DNA of 64,000 nucleotides from Symploca sp. SIO1C2 (GCA_010672925.1 JAAHFP010000001.1:639250-703249); one strand, 5' to 3'. Shown: positions 9,719 through 19,204, counted from the first letter of the stretch. Made by a program: numbers and translations. The notes: generated by a model from the letters alone, not told the origin.

Positions 9719-10432
9719 ATGGAAATTATCAGAAAATATGTGGCAAAAAGATTCAGGTGGCTCGCTTACATGAAAAGGTATGCAGTAGCTTTATCTGACA
9801 GCTCTTATCCTACTAAAATAACTTATTCTCAGCACAAAGAAGATTGCGAAATTGCAACAATGTTAAATGATTTTGACTTAACTACAGGTATATATATTGA
9901 TGTAGGTGCTAACCAGCCATCTTATATTTCCAATACTTATCTTTTCTATAGAAAAGGATTGAATGGTATACTCATAGAGCCAGATGAATCTAATTTTTCA
10001 TTGTTACAAAAATTTCGGCCTAGAGATATTTCTATCAGGGCATTAGTTGGTTCATTATCTAAAGTATGTCAATTTAATTACTCAATTTTTTCTGTATTGA
10101 ATTCAGTGAAGTCAATACCAGAATCTACTTTACTTAGACAAGAATACATTCCCCAAGTAACCTTAGATGAGGTGGTTGATTGTATTAATCCGAAGTGGAT
10201 CTATCTGTTGAATACAGATACCGAAGGACATGATTTAGAAGTTTTACGTGGCGCAAATGAAACTTTGCAACGAACTCTTTTGGTGTGTACTGAGTATCAT
10301 GGAGATCAAGAGAGATTGGAGTTGGAAAAATACATGAGCGACAACTTATTTGCTCCAGTTTTTTCCAACGATTTGAATATTATTTTTCGCAATACGAAGC
10401 CTTTTGACTCATACAAGACAAATAAAGTCTAA
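9719..10432 (+). CDS. FkbM-family methyltransferase
   Basis: Protein of 237 residues with the FkbM methyltransferase fold. The SAM-binding start is YIDVGANQPSYISNTYLFY near residue 60. It continues with GILIEPDESNFSLL and the closing LNTDTEGHDLEVLRGANETL. Such enzymes O-methylate sugars or small molecules, and in glycan loci they usually methylate a hydroxyl of the repeat unit. It is the last + strand gene of the exopolysaccharide locus and faces the convergent iminopeptidase gene. The substrate is inferred from context only. Confidence 0.85.
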   Translation: MEIIRKYVAKRFRWLAYMKRYAVALSDSSYPTKITYSQHKEDCEIATMLNDFDLTTGIYIDVGANQPSYISNTYLFYRKGLNGILIEPDESNFSLLQKFRPRDISIRALVGSLSKVCQFNYSIFSVLNSVKSIPESTLLRQEYIPQVTLDEVVDCINPKWIYLLNTDTEGHDLEVLRGANETLQRTLLVCTEYHGDQERLELEKYMSDNLFAPVFSNDLNIIFRNTKPFDSYKTNKV

Positions 10433-10464
10433 TTTAAATGGGTGCGTCTCTCTTGAAATCAGAT

Positions 10465-11412
10465 TTACAAACTAGCAAACTTATCTGTTGCTTCAATCAA
10501 AGCACTGCGAATCCCTGGTTCTGACATTGAATGTCCAGCATCGGGGATAACAACTAACTCTGCTTCTGGCCAAGCACGATGCAACTCCCAAGCTGATACC
10601 ATAGGACAAACGACATCGTAACGTCCCTGAACAATCACACCAGGAAGATGACGAATACGGCCAATATTTTGTAATAGTTGGTCTTCTTGGTCAAAAAAGC
10701 CTTTGTTGATAAAATAATGGCATTCAATTCTGGCAAAAGCCGCAGCAAAGTGGTTATCACCAAACCTCTCCATCAAGTTATGATCTTGGAGGAGTTTACT
10801 AGTACTTGCCTCCCAAACAGACCAAGCACGAGCAGCTTCCAGGCGAATTTCGGTATTAGGACTAGTCAAACGCTGGTAGTAAGCTTTAATTAAATCATGG
10901 CGTTCCTCTGGGGGAATCGGCTGGAGATATGCTTCCCAAGCATCAGGAAAGATATTACTGGTTCCTTCTTGATAAAACCAACGGATTTCCTTTTGCCTCA
11001 GCATAAAAATTCCCCGCAGGATGAGTCCCCGGCAGCATTCAGGATGAGTTTGGCTGTAGGCTAAGGATAGAGTAGAACCCCAACTACCACCAAAGACAAA
11101 CCACTGGTCAATACCCAAATGCGATCGCAATTTTTCGATATCACTAACTAAGTCCCAGGTGGTATTATCTTCAAGTTCCGCATGGGGAGTGCTCTTGCCA
11201 CAACCCCGTTGATCCAACATTACGATTCGCCATGCTTCCGGGTTGAAGTAGCGGCGATAGGATGGTTGACTGCCACCTCCAGGTCCCCCATGGAGCACCA
11301 CTACTGGCTGTCCTTGAGGATTACCAGATTCTTCAAAGTAAATAGTGTGAAGGTCAGAAACCTTTAGGTTTCCTTGGTTGTAGGGCTCAATGGGGGGGTA
11401 GAGTTCTCGCAT
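10465..11412 (-). CDS. pip: Prolyl iminopeptidase
   Basis: Alpha/beta hydrolase of 315 residues, the usual length for bacterial proline iminopeptidases. It removes N-terminal proline from peptides in the cytoplasm. The oxyanion-hole motif HGGPGGG is at 41-47. The nucleophile elbow GGSWGS has Ser110. The catalytic Asp is in VQGRYDVVCP and the His in DAGHSMSEPG near the C-terminus. The N-terminus (LYPPIEPYNQGNLKVSDLHT) also fits the family. It is transcribed alone, convergent with the FkbM gene and divergent from pstS. Confidence 0.93.
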   Translation of the reverse strand: MRELYPPIEPYNQGNLKVSDLHTIYFEESGNPQGQPVVVLHGGPGGGSQPSYRRYFNPEAWRIVMLDQRGCGKSTPHAELEDNTTWDLVSDIEKLRSHLGIDQWFVFGGSWGSTLSLAYSQTHPECCRGLILRGIFMLRQKEIRWFYQEGTSNIFPDAWEAYLQPIPPEERHDLIKAYYQRLTSPNTEIRLEAARAWSVWEASTSKLLQDHNLMERFGDNHFAAAFARIECHYFINKGFFDQEDQLLQNIGRIRHLPGVIVQGRYDVVCPMVSAWELHRAWPEAELVVIPDAGHSMSEPGIRSALIEATDKFASL

Positions 11413-11518
11413 AGTTCTGGCTTAGCATCATATTTTATGATCTGCTAAGGTTGGTGATTTGTCTAGATTCAACCGTCCTACCTTGCTAGGAGAGCATATT
11501 TTCAAGCATAATCAGGTT

Positions 11519-11538
11519 TGTTAACCTTTTCTTTACGG
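11519..11538 (+). promoter_or_regulatory. Candidate PHO box upstream of pstS
   Basis: Two 8-base units, GTTAACCT and CTTTACGG, start 11 bases apart, 57-75 bases before the pstS ATG. A second looser pair (CTAACAAA, TTAACTTT), also 11 bases apart, follows at 11551. Cyanobacterial PHO boxes bound by SphR/PhoB-type regulators are tandem 8-base repeats resembling CTTAACCT with 3-base spacers. The match is partial. The position before a phosphate-uptake operon is the main support. Confidence 0.45.
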
Positions 11539-11594
11539 TTAAGCAGTATCCTAACAAAAGTTTAACTTTGGTAAGTAAGGACACTGAAAAAGCA

Positions 11595-12686
11595 ATGCTT
11601 TTAGGCATCAGGTTAATCAATTCGGCTCGCTTAGGGATTTCAATAATCTCAGCGGTGGTTCTGGCACTTGGTTTGGCTGCTTGCGGTGGAGATTCTCCGA
11701 GTACATCTGGAGAAGCAACCGATGGTGAGCAAGCGGCAGCAGGTTCTGACTTGTCTGGTGCAATAGCTATCGATGGTTCGAGTACAGTGTTTCCCATCAC
11801 GGAAGCAATGGCGGAAGAATTTCAAAAAGCTAATCCTGACGTAAAAATTACAGTAGGTGTATCTGGTACAGGGGGTGGCTTCAAAAAATTCTGCGCTGGT
11901 GAAACGGATATTTCTGATGCATCTCGCCCCATTAAAGAATCAGAAATCAAACTTTGCGAGGAAGCAGGAATTGAGTACGTTGAACTTCCGATTGCCTATG
12001 ATGCTATCTCCGTAGTAGCACACCCGGACAACGATTTTGCTGCATGTCTGACGGTAGAAGAACTTAATAAGATTTGGGAACCTGATTCAAAAATTGATAA
12101 CTGGAATCAAGTTCGTGATGATTTCCCAGATCAAAAGCTGAGTCTCTACGGTCCTGGTACAGATTCTGGTACATTTGACTACTTCACCGATGCGATTAAT
12201 GGTGATGAAGGTGCCAGCCGGAGTGACTTTACTGCTAGTGAAGATGACAACGTCATTGTTAACGGTGTTTCTCAAGATGAAGGAGCAATGGGCTACTTTG
12301 GCTTAGCCTATTATGAGGAAAATCAGGGCAAGCTGAAGGCGGTTGAAGTTGACGACGAAGATGACAGCAATGGTGAAGGTTGTGTTGCCCCCAGTACAGA
12401 AACTGTAGATGATACCACCTACCAACCCTTGGCACGTCCTATCTTTATCTACGTTAGGAAAGAAGCGATCGCTCGTCCGGAAGTTAAGGAGTTTGTTGAT
12501 TTTTACTTAGCAACAGATAGTAAGGAACTAGTTTCTGAGGTGGGTTATATTCCGATGGCGGAAGAAATTTACACCGCAGTACAAACTCGTTTTGAAGATG
12601 AGCAAACTGGTAGTGTATTTGGTGGTAAATCTACAGTAGGTGTTAAATTAAAAGAGGTTCTGGCAAAAGAAGAGAAAGCAGAATAA
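11595..12686 (+). CDS. pstS: Phosphate ABC transporter substrate-binding lipoprotein PstS (SphX-like)
   Basis: Periplasmic phosphate-binding protein of 363 residues from the ATG at 11595. A hydrophobic signal sequence ([13 protein letters not shown]) ends in a lipobox cysteine, so it should be lipid-anchored. The phosphate-binding signatures are [38 protein letters not shown], and [15 protein letters not shown]. The acidic linker after the cysteine and the extra cysteines (FCAG, KLCEE) resemble cyanobacterial SphX/PstS proteins. A TTG 27 bases upstream in frame is less likely as start because it would lengthen the signal n-region without need. It leads the pst operon and is probably induced by phosphate starvation. 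Confidence 0.93.
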   Translation: MLLGIRLINSARLGISIISAVVLALGLAACGGDSPSTSGEATDGEQAAAGSDLSGAIAIDGSSTVFPITEAMAEEFQKANPDVKITVGVSGTGGGFKKFCAGETDISDASRPIKESEIKLCEEAGIEYVELPIAYDAISVVAHPDNDFAACLTVEELNKIWEPDSKIDNWNQVRDDFPDQKLSLYGPGTDSGTFDYFTDAINGDEGASRSDFTASEDDNVIVNGVSQDEGAMGYFGLAYYEENQGKLKAVEVDDEDDSNGEGCVAPSTETVDDTTYQPLARPIFIYVRKEAIARPEVKEFVDFYLATDSKELVSEVGYIPMAEEIYTAVQTRFEDEQTGSVFGGKSTVGVKLKEVLAKEEKAE

Positions 12687-12753
12687 GGCTAAAGTTTATT
12701 CATTATATTCTGCTCCTCACTTACGCCTAATAGCTATACAGATAAGGGCTGAA

Positions 12754-12782
12754 TTAGGCTAGCAAGAGAGAAGCTAGCCTAA
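12754..12782 (+). promoter_or_regulatory. Intercistronic hairpin between pstS and pstC
   Basis: TTAGGCTAGC and GCTAGCCTAA form a perfect 10-bp stem with a 9-base loop, 68 bases after the pstS stop and 30 bases before pstC. There is no run of T after it, so it is not a standard terminator. Stem-loops after binding-protein genes often stabilise the upstream mRNA, so that binding protein is made in excess over permease. I infer that role here. Confidence 0.5.
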
Positions 12783-12811
12783 GAATTATCTTTAACCTAA
12801 AATTACTTCTC

Positions 12812-13756
12812 ATGAGAAACAGTTCCTCACCCTTTGAACGGGCAGATAAGAGCCTAATGTGGCAGCCAAACCGTGCCCTAAATAAATTGGTGCAGCTAGG
12901 GGTAGTAGGTATCTTTGCACTGTTTGCGCTTGTCTCTGTTTTCACCACCTTTGGTATAGTTTTAACACTGGTGGTTGATGCTTTCGGTTTATTTCAGGAC
13001 ATTTCCCTCTGGCGATTTCTGACAGATACTGAATGGACACCCCTATTTATCAACCCTCAATTCGGGATTTTTGTTCTTATTAGTGCAACTTTGATGACAT
13101 CTGCGATCGCGATGTTTGTTGCCTTACCTTTGGGGTTGCTAGCGGCGATTTGCCTAAGCGAGTATGCACCTAGAAATTTGCGTCGTTGGCTCAAACCTGC
13201 ATTGGAAATCCTAGCGGGGATACCTTCAGTTGTCTATGGCTATTTTGCACTGTTTTTTGTGACACCAATTCTTCGCTCTTTTATTCCCTGGATGGAACCA
13301 TTCAATTCTTTAAGCGCTGGTTTGGTAATGGGTATTGCCATTCTACCAACAGTCGCTTCCCTGAGCGAAGACGCGATTTATGCTGTCCCTAACAGCCTCC
13401 GACAAGGAGCTTACGCCCTAGGAGCAACCAAACGTGAAGTGATTGTCGGAGTTGTTCTACCGGCAGCTTTATCAGGGATTGTATCTTCCTTTGTCCTTTC
13501 CGTTGCCCGTGCTGTTGGTGAAACCATGATTGTCACCATTGCGGCTGGACAAAATCCTACCCTTACTCTTAATCCATTCGTGCCAGTGGCGACGATGACA
13601 GCCTTTATTGTGCAAGTGAGTTTGGGGGATGCTCCAGCGGGTTCCCTGGCATTTAAAACCATTTATGCCGTTGGCTTAACCTTGTTTTTAATTACCTTAG
13701 CTTTAAATGTTTTTAGCTTCTGGTTTGTCCGTCGCTTTCAACAAAAATACGAATGA
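12812..13756 (+). CDS. pstC: Phosphate ABC transporter permease PstC
   Basis: Inner-membrane permease of 314 residues with six predicted helices. The first is VVGIFALFALVSVFTTFGIV. The ABC-permease EAA-like loop reads NSLRQGAYALGATKREVI, and it precedes VVLPAALSGIVSSFVLSVAR AVGET in the C-terminal half. Helices 2 onward (ALPLGLLAAICLSEYAP and LEILAGIPSVVYGYFALFFV) match PstC. Its last 4 bases overlap the start of pstA, so the two permease subunits are translationally coupled. Together they form the phosphate channel. Confidence 0.94.
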   Translation: MRNSSSPFERADKSLMWQPNRALNKLVQLGVVGIFALFALVSVFTTFGIVLTLVVDAFGLFQDISLWRFLTDTEWTPLFINPQFGIFVLISATLMTSAIAMFVALPLGLLAAICLSEYAPRNLRRWLKPALEILAGIPSVVYGYFALFFVTPILRSFIPWMEPFNSLSAGLVMGIAILPTVASLSEDAIYAVPNSLRQGAYALGATKREVIVGVVLPAALSGIVSSFVLSVARAVGETMIVTIAAGQNPTLTLNPFVPVATMTAFIVQVSLGDAPAGSLAFKTIYAVGLTLFLITLALNVFSFWFVRRFQQKYE

Positions 13757-14670
13757 CCACTCAAAATTCTTCTCGAGGTTCTCAACAAAGTCCCACAAGG
13801 GGACCGCAAAACTTTAATTTAGCACTGGAGCAGCGCTATCGATGGGACCGGGTTTTTGAAATCGCTAGTTGGGCAGCAGTTACGATGGGGATTGTTATCC
13901 TCGTTGTTTTACTTATCGATGTTGTAATCGACGGCTTTCCGCGCCTAGACTGGACATTGCTCAGTCAATACCCCTCTCGCAAACCACAGGAAGCTGGTCT
14001 TTTGTCTGCTTGGGTAGGTACTATTTATATAATGGTGCTGACGGCGATAATTACCTTTCCCCTAGGAGTTGGTACTGGTATCTACCTAGAGGAATTCGCT
14101 GCTAATACTTGGTATGCCAAAGTAATTGAAATTAACATTAACAACCTAGCAGCAGTACCTTCCATCATTTATGGCTTGCTGGGGGTCGCTGTATTTGCAC
14201 GGGTACTGGAGCCAATAACCGGGGGTCGCAGTATTCTAACAGGTGCCTTAACCTTGAGTTTGCTGATTCTCCCCATTGTGATTGTAGCGACGCGAGAGTC
14301 ACTAAGAGCTGTTCCTAATAGCTTGCGCCAAGCTGGTTTTGCTTTGGGGGCAACCCGTTGGCAAGTAATTTGGGAACAGATTCTGCCGTTAGCTTTCCCT
14401 GGGATACTAACCGGAACTATCCTTGCTCTCTCCCGTGCTATTGGTGAAACTGCCCCTTTGATTACCATTGGTGCTTTAACCTTTATTGCTTTCTTGCCAG
14501 AAGGCTTGGACTCCCCCTTTACTGTCCTACCTATTCAAATCTTCAATTGGATTTCCCGTCCTCAAGAAGAATTTCACACTGCTGCTGCTGCTGGCATTAT
14601 CGTGCTGATGGCGGTGTTGTTATCGATGAATGCAACAGCAATTTGGCTACGTAATAGATTCCAGAAGTAA
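13753..14670 (+). CDS. pstA: Phosphate ABC transporter permease PstA
   Basis: Second permease subunit, 305 residues. It has an N-terminal hydrophilic extension of about 30 residues and then six helices starting at IASWAAVTMGIVILVVLLID. Family signatures are GVGTGIYLEEFA, NNLAAVPSIIYGLLG, and the EAA loop PNSLRQAGFALGATRWQVIW followed by RAIGETAPLITIGAL. It starts inside the pstC stop (ATGA). It should pair with PstC in the membrane and be driven by PstB. Confidence 0.94.
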   Translation: MTTQNSSRGSQQSPTRGPQNFNLALEQRYRWDRVFEIASWAAVTMGIVILVVLLIDVVIDGFPRLDWTLLSQYPSRKPQEAGLLSAWVGTIYIMVLTAIITFPLGVGTGIYLEEFAANTWYAKVIEININNLAAVPSIIYGLLGVAVFARVLEPITGGRSILTGALTLSLLILPIVIVATRESLRAVPNSLRQAGFALGATRWQVIWEQILPLAFPGILTGTILALSRAIGETAPLITIGALTFIAFLPEGLDSPFTVLPIQIFNWISRPQEEFHTAAAAGIIVLMAVLLSMNATAIWLRNRFQK

Positions 14671-14671
14671 T

Positions 14672-14816
14672 AGGTGGTAGGTAGTAGGTTTTTCTAGCTA
14701 TCAATAGTATATTTTGAGGACATTTATTTTTCCTTATTGCTGCTGGTAGTCAACTTACCTCTAACACCTAGCACCTAACACCTAACACCTAACACCTAAC
14801 ACCTAATACCTAGTAC
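14672..14816. repeat. Heptamer short tandem repeats (CACCTAA family) between pstA and pstB
   Basis: Degenerate AGGTGGT/AGGTAGT units at 14674-14690 are followed by a longer array of CACCTAA heptamers at about 14758-14815 (roughly eight units). The same unit recurs in many gaps of this window on either strand. It splits pstB from the rest of the operon by 181 bases without an obvious terminator. Confidence 0.85.
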
Positions 14817-14851
14817 TTAATTTTCCCATTAACCCATACAACTTAAATCTC

Positions 14852-15658
14852 ATGATTTCTCATTTTTCTAACGCAGTTGCCACTGAGGCAGTGTTTCAGA
14901 TTGAAAATGTCTCAGTTTTCTACGACTCCTTTGAGGCAGTTAGCAACGTTTATCTAGATATTCCTGAAAATAAAATTACTGCCTTTATTGGACCTTCTGG
15001 TTGTGGTAAGAGTACCTTGCTAAGATGCTTGAATCGACTCAACGATTTGGTTCCAGGAGCAAAGGTTGCAGGCAGAATTACTTACAAGGGAGAGGATCTT
15101 TACCGCAAAGGCGTTGATCCAGTAGAAGTACGTCGTCGCATAGGCATGGTTTTCCAAAAGCCTAATCCCTTTCCCAAATCAATTTACGACAATATTGCCT
15201 TTGGTGCGCGGATTAATGGCTATCGGGGTAATATGAATGATTTGGTAGAACGTTCCCTCAGGCAAGCGGCGTTATGGGATGAAGTCAAAGACAAACTCAA
15301 ACAAAGTGGCTTGTCTTTATCTGGTGGACAACAGCAGCGTTTGTGTATTGCTCGTGCGGTGGCAATTGAGCCGGAAGCTATCCTGATGGATGAACCTTGT
15401 TCTGCCCTCGATCCCATCTCGACTCTCAAGGTTGAAGAATTACTCAACCAACTCAAAGAAAATTACACGATTGTGATCGTTACCCATAACATGCAACAAG
15501 CTACCAGGGTAGCTGATATGACTGCCTTTTTCAATGCTAAAGCCACGGAGAAGGGAGGGAAAAAGGGTTACTTGGTAGAGTACGATTTAACCGAAAATAT
15601 CTTCCAAAATCCTCAACAGGAAGCGACTAAGAATTATGTAAGTGGACGCTTTGGCTAG
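14852..15658 (+). CDS. pstB: Phosphate ABC transporter ATPase PstB
   Basis: ATP-binding subunit of 268 residues that powers phosphate import. It has Walker [10 protein letters not shown] (about 48-56), Q-loop [11 protein letters not shown], the ABC signature [14 protein letters not shown], Walker [16 protein letters not shown] and the switch histidine [24 protein letters not shown] and CSALDPIST are PstB hallmarks. A 14-residue N-terminal stretch before the first strand is typical of cyanobacterial PstB. It lies downstream of pstA, separated by repeat DNA, so co-transcription is likely but not certain. Confidence 0.95.
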   Translation: MISHFSNAVATEAVFQIENVSVFYDSFEAVSNVYLDIPENKITAFIGPSGCGKSTLLRCLNRLNDLVPGAKVAGRITYKGEDLYRKGVDPVEVRRRIGMVFQKPNPFPKSIYDNIAFGARINGYRGNMNDLVERSLRQAALWDEVKDKLKQSGLSLSGGQQQRLCIARAVAIEPEAILMDEPCSALDPISTLKVEELLNQLKENYTIVIVTHNMQQATRVADMTAFFNAKATEKGGKKGYLVEYDLTENIFQNPQQEATKNYVSGRFG

Positions 15659-15719
15659 AGTTGATTGCTTGATCAGGGAATGGGGAATAGGGAATAGGAG
15701 CGTCAAATTTGTATGTACT

Positions 15720-15850
15720 GGTGTGGTACACCTAAAATGATGGAATATACGTAGGTTGGGTCGAGGCAACGAGACCCAACATCAGAGAGGCTTTGTTGGG
15801 TTTCACAATCGTTCAACCCAACCTACAATTTTAGGTGTGTCGTGCTATTA
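15720..15850. repeat. MITE-like inverted-repeat element (ACACCTAAAAT ends, AGGTTGGGT core)
   Basis: ACACCTAAAAT near the left end is mirrored by ATTTTAGGTGT at the right end. Inside, GTAGGTTGGGT at about 15752 is mirrored by ACCCAACCTAC at about 15817, with a GACCCAAC/GTTGGGTTTC pair between. The nested palindromes could fold into one long hairpin. A related shorter copy lies at 32083-32150. No coding capacity is visible. Confidence 0.6.
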
Positions 15851-16512
15851 CTGAGGAATTGCGACACAATGCCATCTGTCCCCCTTGCTGTATGTAGTTT
15901 TCAAGGTACGATGGTGCTAATGAATAAAAATATAGCATTTCAGCAAAAGCACTAAAGAATTTTTTCGGCAACAGACCTCAAACTACTGTATAGAAAGCAA
16001 TTCAGTCAATTTTTTGCACCCACTCAAAAAAACACCTACCCTTTAGCGCTTATTTATATGAGGACAAGGAAGACAAGGAGGACAAGGGGGCACTCTTGAG
16101 AAAATTCTGTTGGGTTTCACTTCTCCTATGACCAACGCTACGCGATCGCAACCCCCAACAAATTTTAGCCTTGCCACCCCGTAACTGTAAGACCTGTGGA
16201 ACAAGCATCCTGCCTGTCATTATTCCATAGTCACCCTGCCTGTTGTACCTAACCATACTTTATATGCGCACAACTACCCCATTGTGTAAAATAGTAGCAC
16301 AAAATTATGAGATATTGCTATTGATAAGATAATTTACGTTGAATGTAAGGTTATCGTTTGGGCGGGTTTTGTATTAAGGTTGTCGCGGTATCGGTTAATG
16401 GTGACCCTAAACCCGCCCCTACAAATTTACGGCATTTTCTTCTAAAATCCCCACTGGTTTGGTCATAGTCTCAACTCCAGTAAGTGAAGCTGGGAGAGAG
16501 AAACCTAGAGAT
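15851..16512. other. Non-coding gap with dispersed-repeat fragments
   Basis: No convincing gene here. A short open frame at 16050-16256 has low-complexity ends and no recognisable family. At about 16353-16421, GGGCGGGTTTT is mirrored by AAACCCGCCC followed by CTACAAATTT, a dispersed-repeat form that recurs with a different stem at 21548-21577. At 16105-16165 a GTTGGGTTTC...AACCCCCAAC pair resembles the core of the element at 15720. The rest shows nothing I can name. Confidence 0.5.
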
Positions 16513-17652
16513 TCAGATTAGAGATTTTTCATAAATTCGATAAGTCTTATAAATCTTTCCCCCTGCTGCTTCAATAAGCTTGCGGGAAGATAAATTATCT
16601 TCAAACACCCAAGATAATTCGGCTCGTTTATAAGGCTTTCCCTTTTTAATTCCCCCCTGCATTCCCAAATAAATTAAAGCTAGAGGAATCATTTTCCGAC
16701 GATACTCTGGCAGAGAACACATCGCAATTACCCTTGCTTGGTTAATCTGACGACGATACCAGAGAAATTTTAAAATTCCTAACCAGTTTAGTTGACCGCC
16801 AACCTGTTTTAGAGGGATGTTGTAGTCTGGTAGTGCCATCCAAAAACCTACCATTTGACCTTGGTCTTCAGCAACGGGAAAGAGGTCTGGATCAACTAAA
16901 CTCTTTAAGGATTTAGCTTCTTCCAGAAATTCTTCCTGACTGCGCGGGGTAGAACTCCAGTTATCAACAAAAGCACGATTAAACAAGTCATAGAGACTTT
17001 TGACATCTTGCTCAAACCCTTCCCCTTTAGTCCTCAAAGGACGGAAAGTGATGCCAGATTGACAGGCAATCCGGTAGGATTTCTCGAATTTGGCCGCTAA
17101 CGAGTGATCTAAAGGGAAATCGTAAGCATAGCCATCCTTCGCTTTTGCCCAACCATCCTGCTCCATAAATTCTGGATAATAAGATGGATTGTAAGGCATC
17201 ATTACCGTTGGTGCTGAGTCAAAGCCATCGACTAAAAAGAAACAATTGTTGTGGGTTGAAAAGTCAATTGGTCCGCGTACCCTAATCATTTCTCGCTCTT
17301 GCAACCATTGGCAAGCTCTATTGAAGAGGGACTGGGCAATAGTAAAATCTGGAATGCATTCAAAAAAACCAAATAGACCAATATTTTTGCCTTCCCGTTC
17401 AATCAACCTTTGATTAATCGCAGCAACAATGCGCCCCACAGCCTGCGGCTTGTTTCCTTCTTGGCTAACAGCAATAAACTGCTGCATTGTCCCATAATCA
17501 AAAAAGGGATTACTGGTAGCAAACTGTTTGGCAACATCACTACGCAAAGGAGATACCCAGAGAGGATCATCAGCATATACCAGTTTTGGTACATCCAGAA
17601 ACATTTCCCTGTCCTTTGAGGTAGTTACAGCCCGAATTTCAATATTGGTCAT
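16513..17652 (-). CDS. GNAT-fold N-acyltransferase (possible bacterial ceramide-synthase-like)
   Basis: Protein of 379 residues of a two-domain GNAT family. The N-terminal half carries KLVYADDPLWVSPLR, FFDYG, AVGRIVAAINQR, IGLFGFFEC and RVRGPIDFSTHNNCF. The centre has VDGFDSAPTVMMPYNPSYYP. The C-terminal GNAT half ends in AELSWVFEDNLSSRKLIEAA. This layout resembles, from memory, the GNAT-type acyltransferases that include the Caulobacter ceramide synthase; I could not check this by search. It is the third gene after a Rieske oxygenase and an alpha-oxoamine synthase on the same strand, which would fit N-acylation of a long-chain amine. The ATG lies in the last unit of a TCATTGG heptamer array (read from the + strand), with no separate Shine-Dalgarno, so the true start could be further in. 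Confidence 0.7.
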   Translation of the reverse strand: MTNIEIRAVTTSKDREMFLDVPKLVYADDPLWVSPLRSDVAKQFATSNPFFDYGTMQQFIAVSQEGNKPQAVGRIVAAINQRLIEREGKNIGLFGFFECIPDFTIAQSLFNRACQWLQEREMIRVRGPIDFSTHNNCFFLVDGFDSAPTVMMPYNPSYYPEFMEQDGWAKAKDGYAYDFPLDHSLAAKFEKSYRIACQSGITFRPLRTKGEGFEQDVKSLYDLFNRAFVDNWSSTPRSQEEFLEEAKSLKSLVDPDLFPVAEDQGQMVGFWMALPDYNIPLKQVGGQLNWLGILKFLWYRRQINQARVIAMCSLPEYRRKMIPLALIYLGMQGGIKKGKPYKRAELSWVFEDNLSSRKLIEAAGGKIYKTYRIYEKSLI

Positions 17653-17729
17653 TGGTTATTAGTCATTAGTCATTGGTCATTGGTCATTGGTCATTGGTCA
17701 TTGGTCATTGGTCATTGGTCATTGGTCAA
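17650..17729. repeat. Heptamer array (TCATTGG)n at the GNAT gene start
   Basis: About ten units of TCATTGG or close variants run from the GNAT start codon to 17728. On the - strand each unit reads CCAATGA, so every unit offers an ATG. The last one is the annotated start. Confidence 0.9.
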
Positions 17730-17736
17730 GGTTCAC

Positions 17737-17792
17737 AAATAACAAACGACAAATAACAAACAACAAACAACAAACAACAAACAACAAATGAC
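17737..17792. repeat. Heptamer array (CAACAAA)n
   Basis: Seven to eight AACAAAC/CAACAAA units sit directly after the oxoamine synthase stop on the - strand. It is a second heptamer family next to the TCATTGG array and fills most of the 142-base gap between the two genes. Confidence 0.88.
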
Positions 17793-17794
17793 AA

Positions 17795-19075
17795 TTAAGC
17801 ACTAATCATTGGTTTATACAATAAGTCCCTTGTTGCTACCATCGCCGCCACTAACTGCTCGATGTCTTCTTGGGTATGTAGAGCATTTACGGTAATTCTC
17901 AGGCGTGGTTTGGCAATAAACCAGATGGGAGAGACCCAAACCCCGTGTTTGTCCAGCAGATGTCTACCAAAAACCTTAGGATTAATGTCTGATGGTAAAA
18001 TAACAGGCACTACATTAGTTTCACCAATAGCAACAAAATCTTTTTCTGCTAAACGTGATCGCAAGTAGCGAGCATTTTCTTGCAGTTTGGTAACCATTTC
18101 TGGACGATGGCGAACTTGACGAATACTCTCCAAGGCAGCCGCAGTAAGGGGGGGAGCCAAGGAAATTGTGCCGATAGATGTAGGAGAAACATTTAATAAA
18201 GGGATTAGTTCAGCTACATGAGAGCTAATTGCTGCACCAGCAGAGGCCGCAAATTTGGAGAAGGTAGTCATAATCAGGGGAACAATACCCTGTTCAATTG
18301 CTTGCTGAGGCAGAAGACCAAAATGTTCGTAGATGCCTCTACCAGTAGCACCAATCGCGCCACTAGCATGAGCCTCATCCATTAGCAACACACTACCTGG
18401 GTAATTTTGCAGCACATTCAGCATGTCTGGCAAGGGAGCAATATCACCGTCCATAGAGAATACCGCATCAGACACTACCATAATGCGGTCATCTGGACGA
18501 GCATACCGGTGGAGTTTACGGGACAAATCCTCCACGTCACAGTGGCGGTAAGCTTTAATGCGAACGCGGGGACTATGACCAAAAACTTTACCAGAACGGG
18601 TGTCAGCGTTGACTACAGCGGAAACAATACAACCGTGGTTTAGGACATCTGTAAGAATTAATGTCTCTTTGGTATGCTTAAAACCGGGCACAGGAATTGC
18701 TAGGTGACAAAAGGCATCCATTAACCCCTGCATGGCCATCCACGCATTAATAAACAGTTGGGTATGGGGTAGGTGCTTAAACTCAGAAATCTCATTTTCT
18801 AGCTGACGGTGTAGCTCAATACGACCGCTTAAGACTGAGCAAGAGCTATTGGAAGTACCATACTGGAGGATGGCATCAATTGCTGCTTGCTTAACCGCTT
18901 CTTCCTGGACTAGACCTAAGACATCATTACTACAGAAGTTCAGCACCTTCTGACGTTTACCTGTGGCAGTTGATTCAATCTCGGCTATATTGCCCTGTTT
19001 CTGATGACATATATATTCGTCGGGATCTAGCCCACTTTCGTACCAGCGTTGAACGTAATCTTTAACTACTTGCAC
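17795..19075 (-). CDS. Alpha-oxoamine synthase (serine palmitoyltransferase / KBL / AONS family)
   Basis: PLP-dependent enzyme of 426 residues that condenses an acyl-thioester with an amino acid and releases CO2. Seen features: substrate-side GTSNSSCSVLSGRIELHRQL, the PLP-stacking histidine in DVLNHGCIVSAV, SDAVFSMDGDIAPLP, the cofactor aspartate LLMDEAHASGAIGATGRGI, and the Schiff-base lysine in TTFSKFAASAGA. The TFSK form of the lysine motif is closer to serine palmitoyltransferases than to the TLGK of biotin-pathway AONS. It sits between a Rieske oxygenase and a GNAT acyltransferase on one strand with 129- and 142-base gaps. No biotin genes are near. I infer a lipid role, but BioF or another oxoamine synthase is possible. 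Confidence 0.82.
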   Translation of the reverse strand: MQVVKDYVQRWYESGLDPDEYICHQKQGNIAEIESTATGKRQKVLNFCSNDVLGLVQEEAVKQAAIDAILQYGTSNSSCSVLSGRIELHRQLENEISEFKHLPHTQLFINAWMAMQGLMDAFCHLAIPVPGFKHTKETLILTDVLNHGCIVSAVVNADTRSGKVFGHSPRVRIKAYRHCDVEDLSRKLHRYARPDDRIMVVSDAVFSMDGDIAPLPDMLNVLQNYPGSVLLMDEAHASGAIGATGRGIYEHFGLLPQQAIEQGIVPLIMTTFSKFAASAGAAISSHVAELIPLLNVSPTSIGTISLAPPLTAAALESIRQVRHRPEMVTKLQENARYLRSRLAEKDFVAIGETNVVPVILPSDINPKVFGRHLLDKHGVWVSPIWFIAKPRLRITVNALHTQEDIEQLVAAMVATRDLLYKPMISA

Positions 19076-19204
19076 AAATTTACCCCTCTCTCCTTACTCC
19101 TAGATAGATGTTAGTTAACTCTGGTACTGAGGCAATATGGATTTTTCTCCAAGGGAACAGAAAGTTAAATAATTGCTCTCCAGTCCCGTTTACTATGGTG
19201 TTCA

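Noticed and set aside
16050-16256. 68-residue - strand frame
   Set aside because: It overlaps repeat fragments and ends in a low-complexity Ser/Leu stretch; no family.
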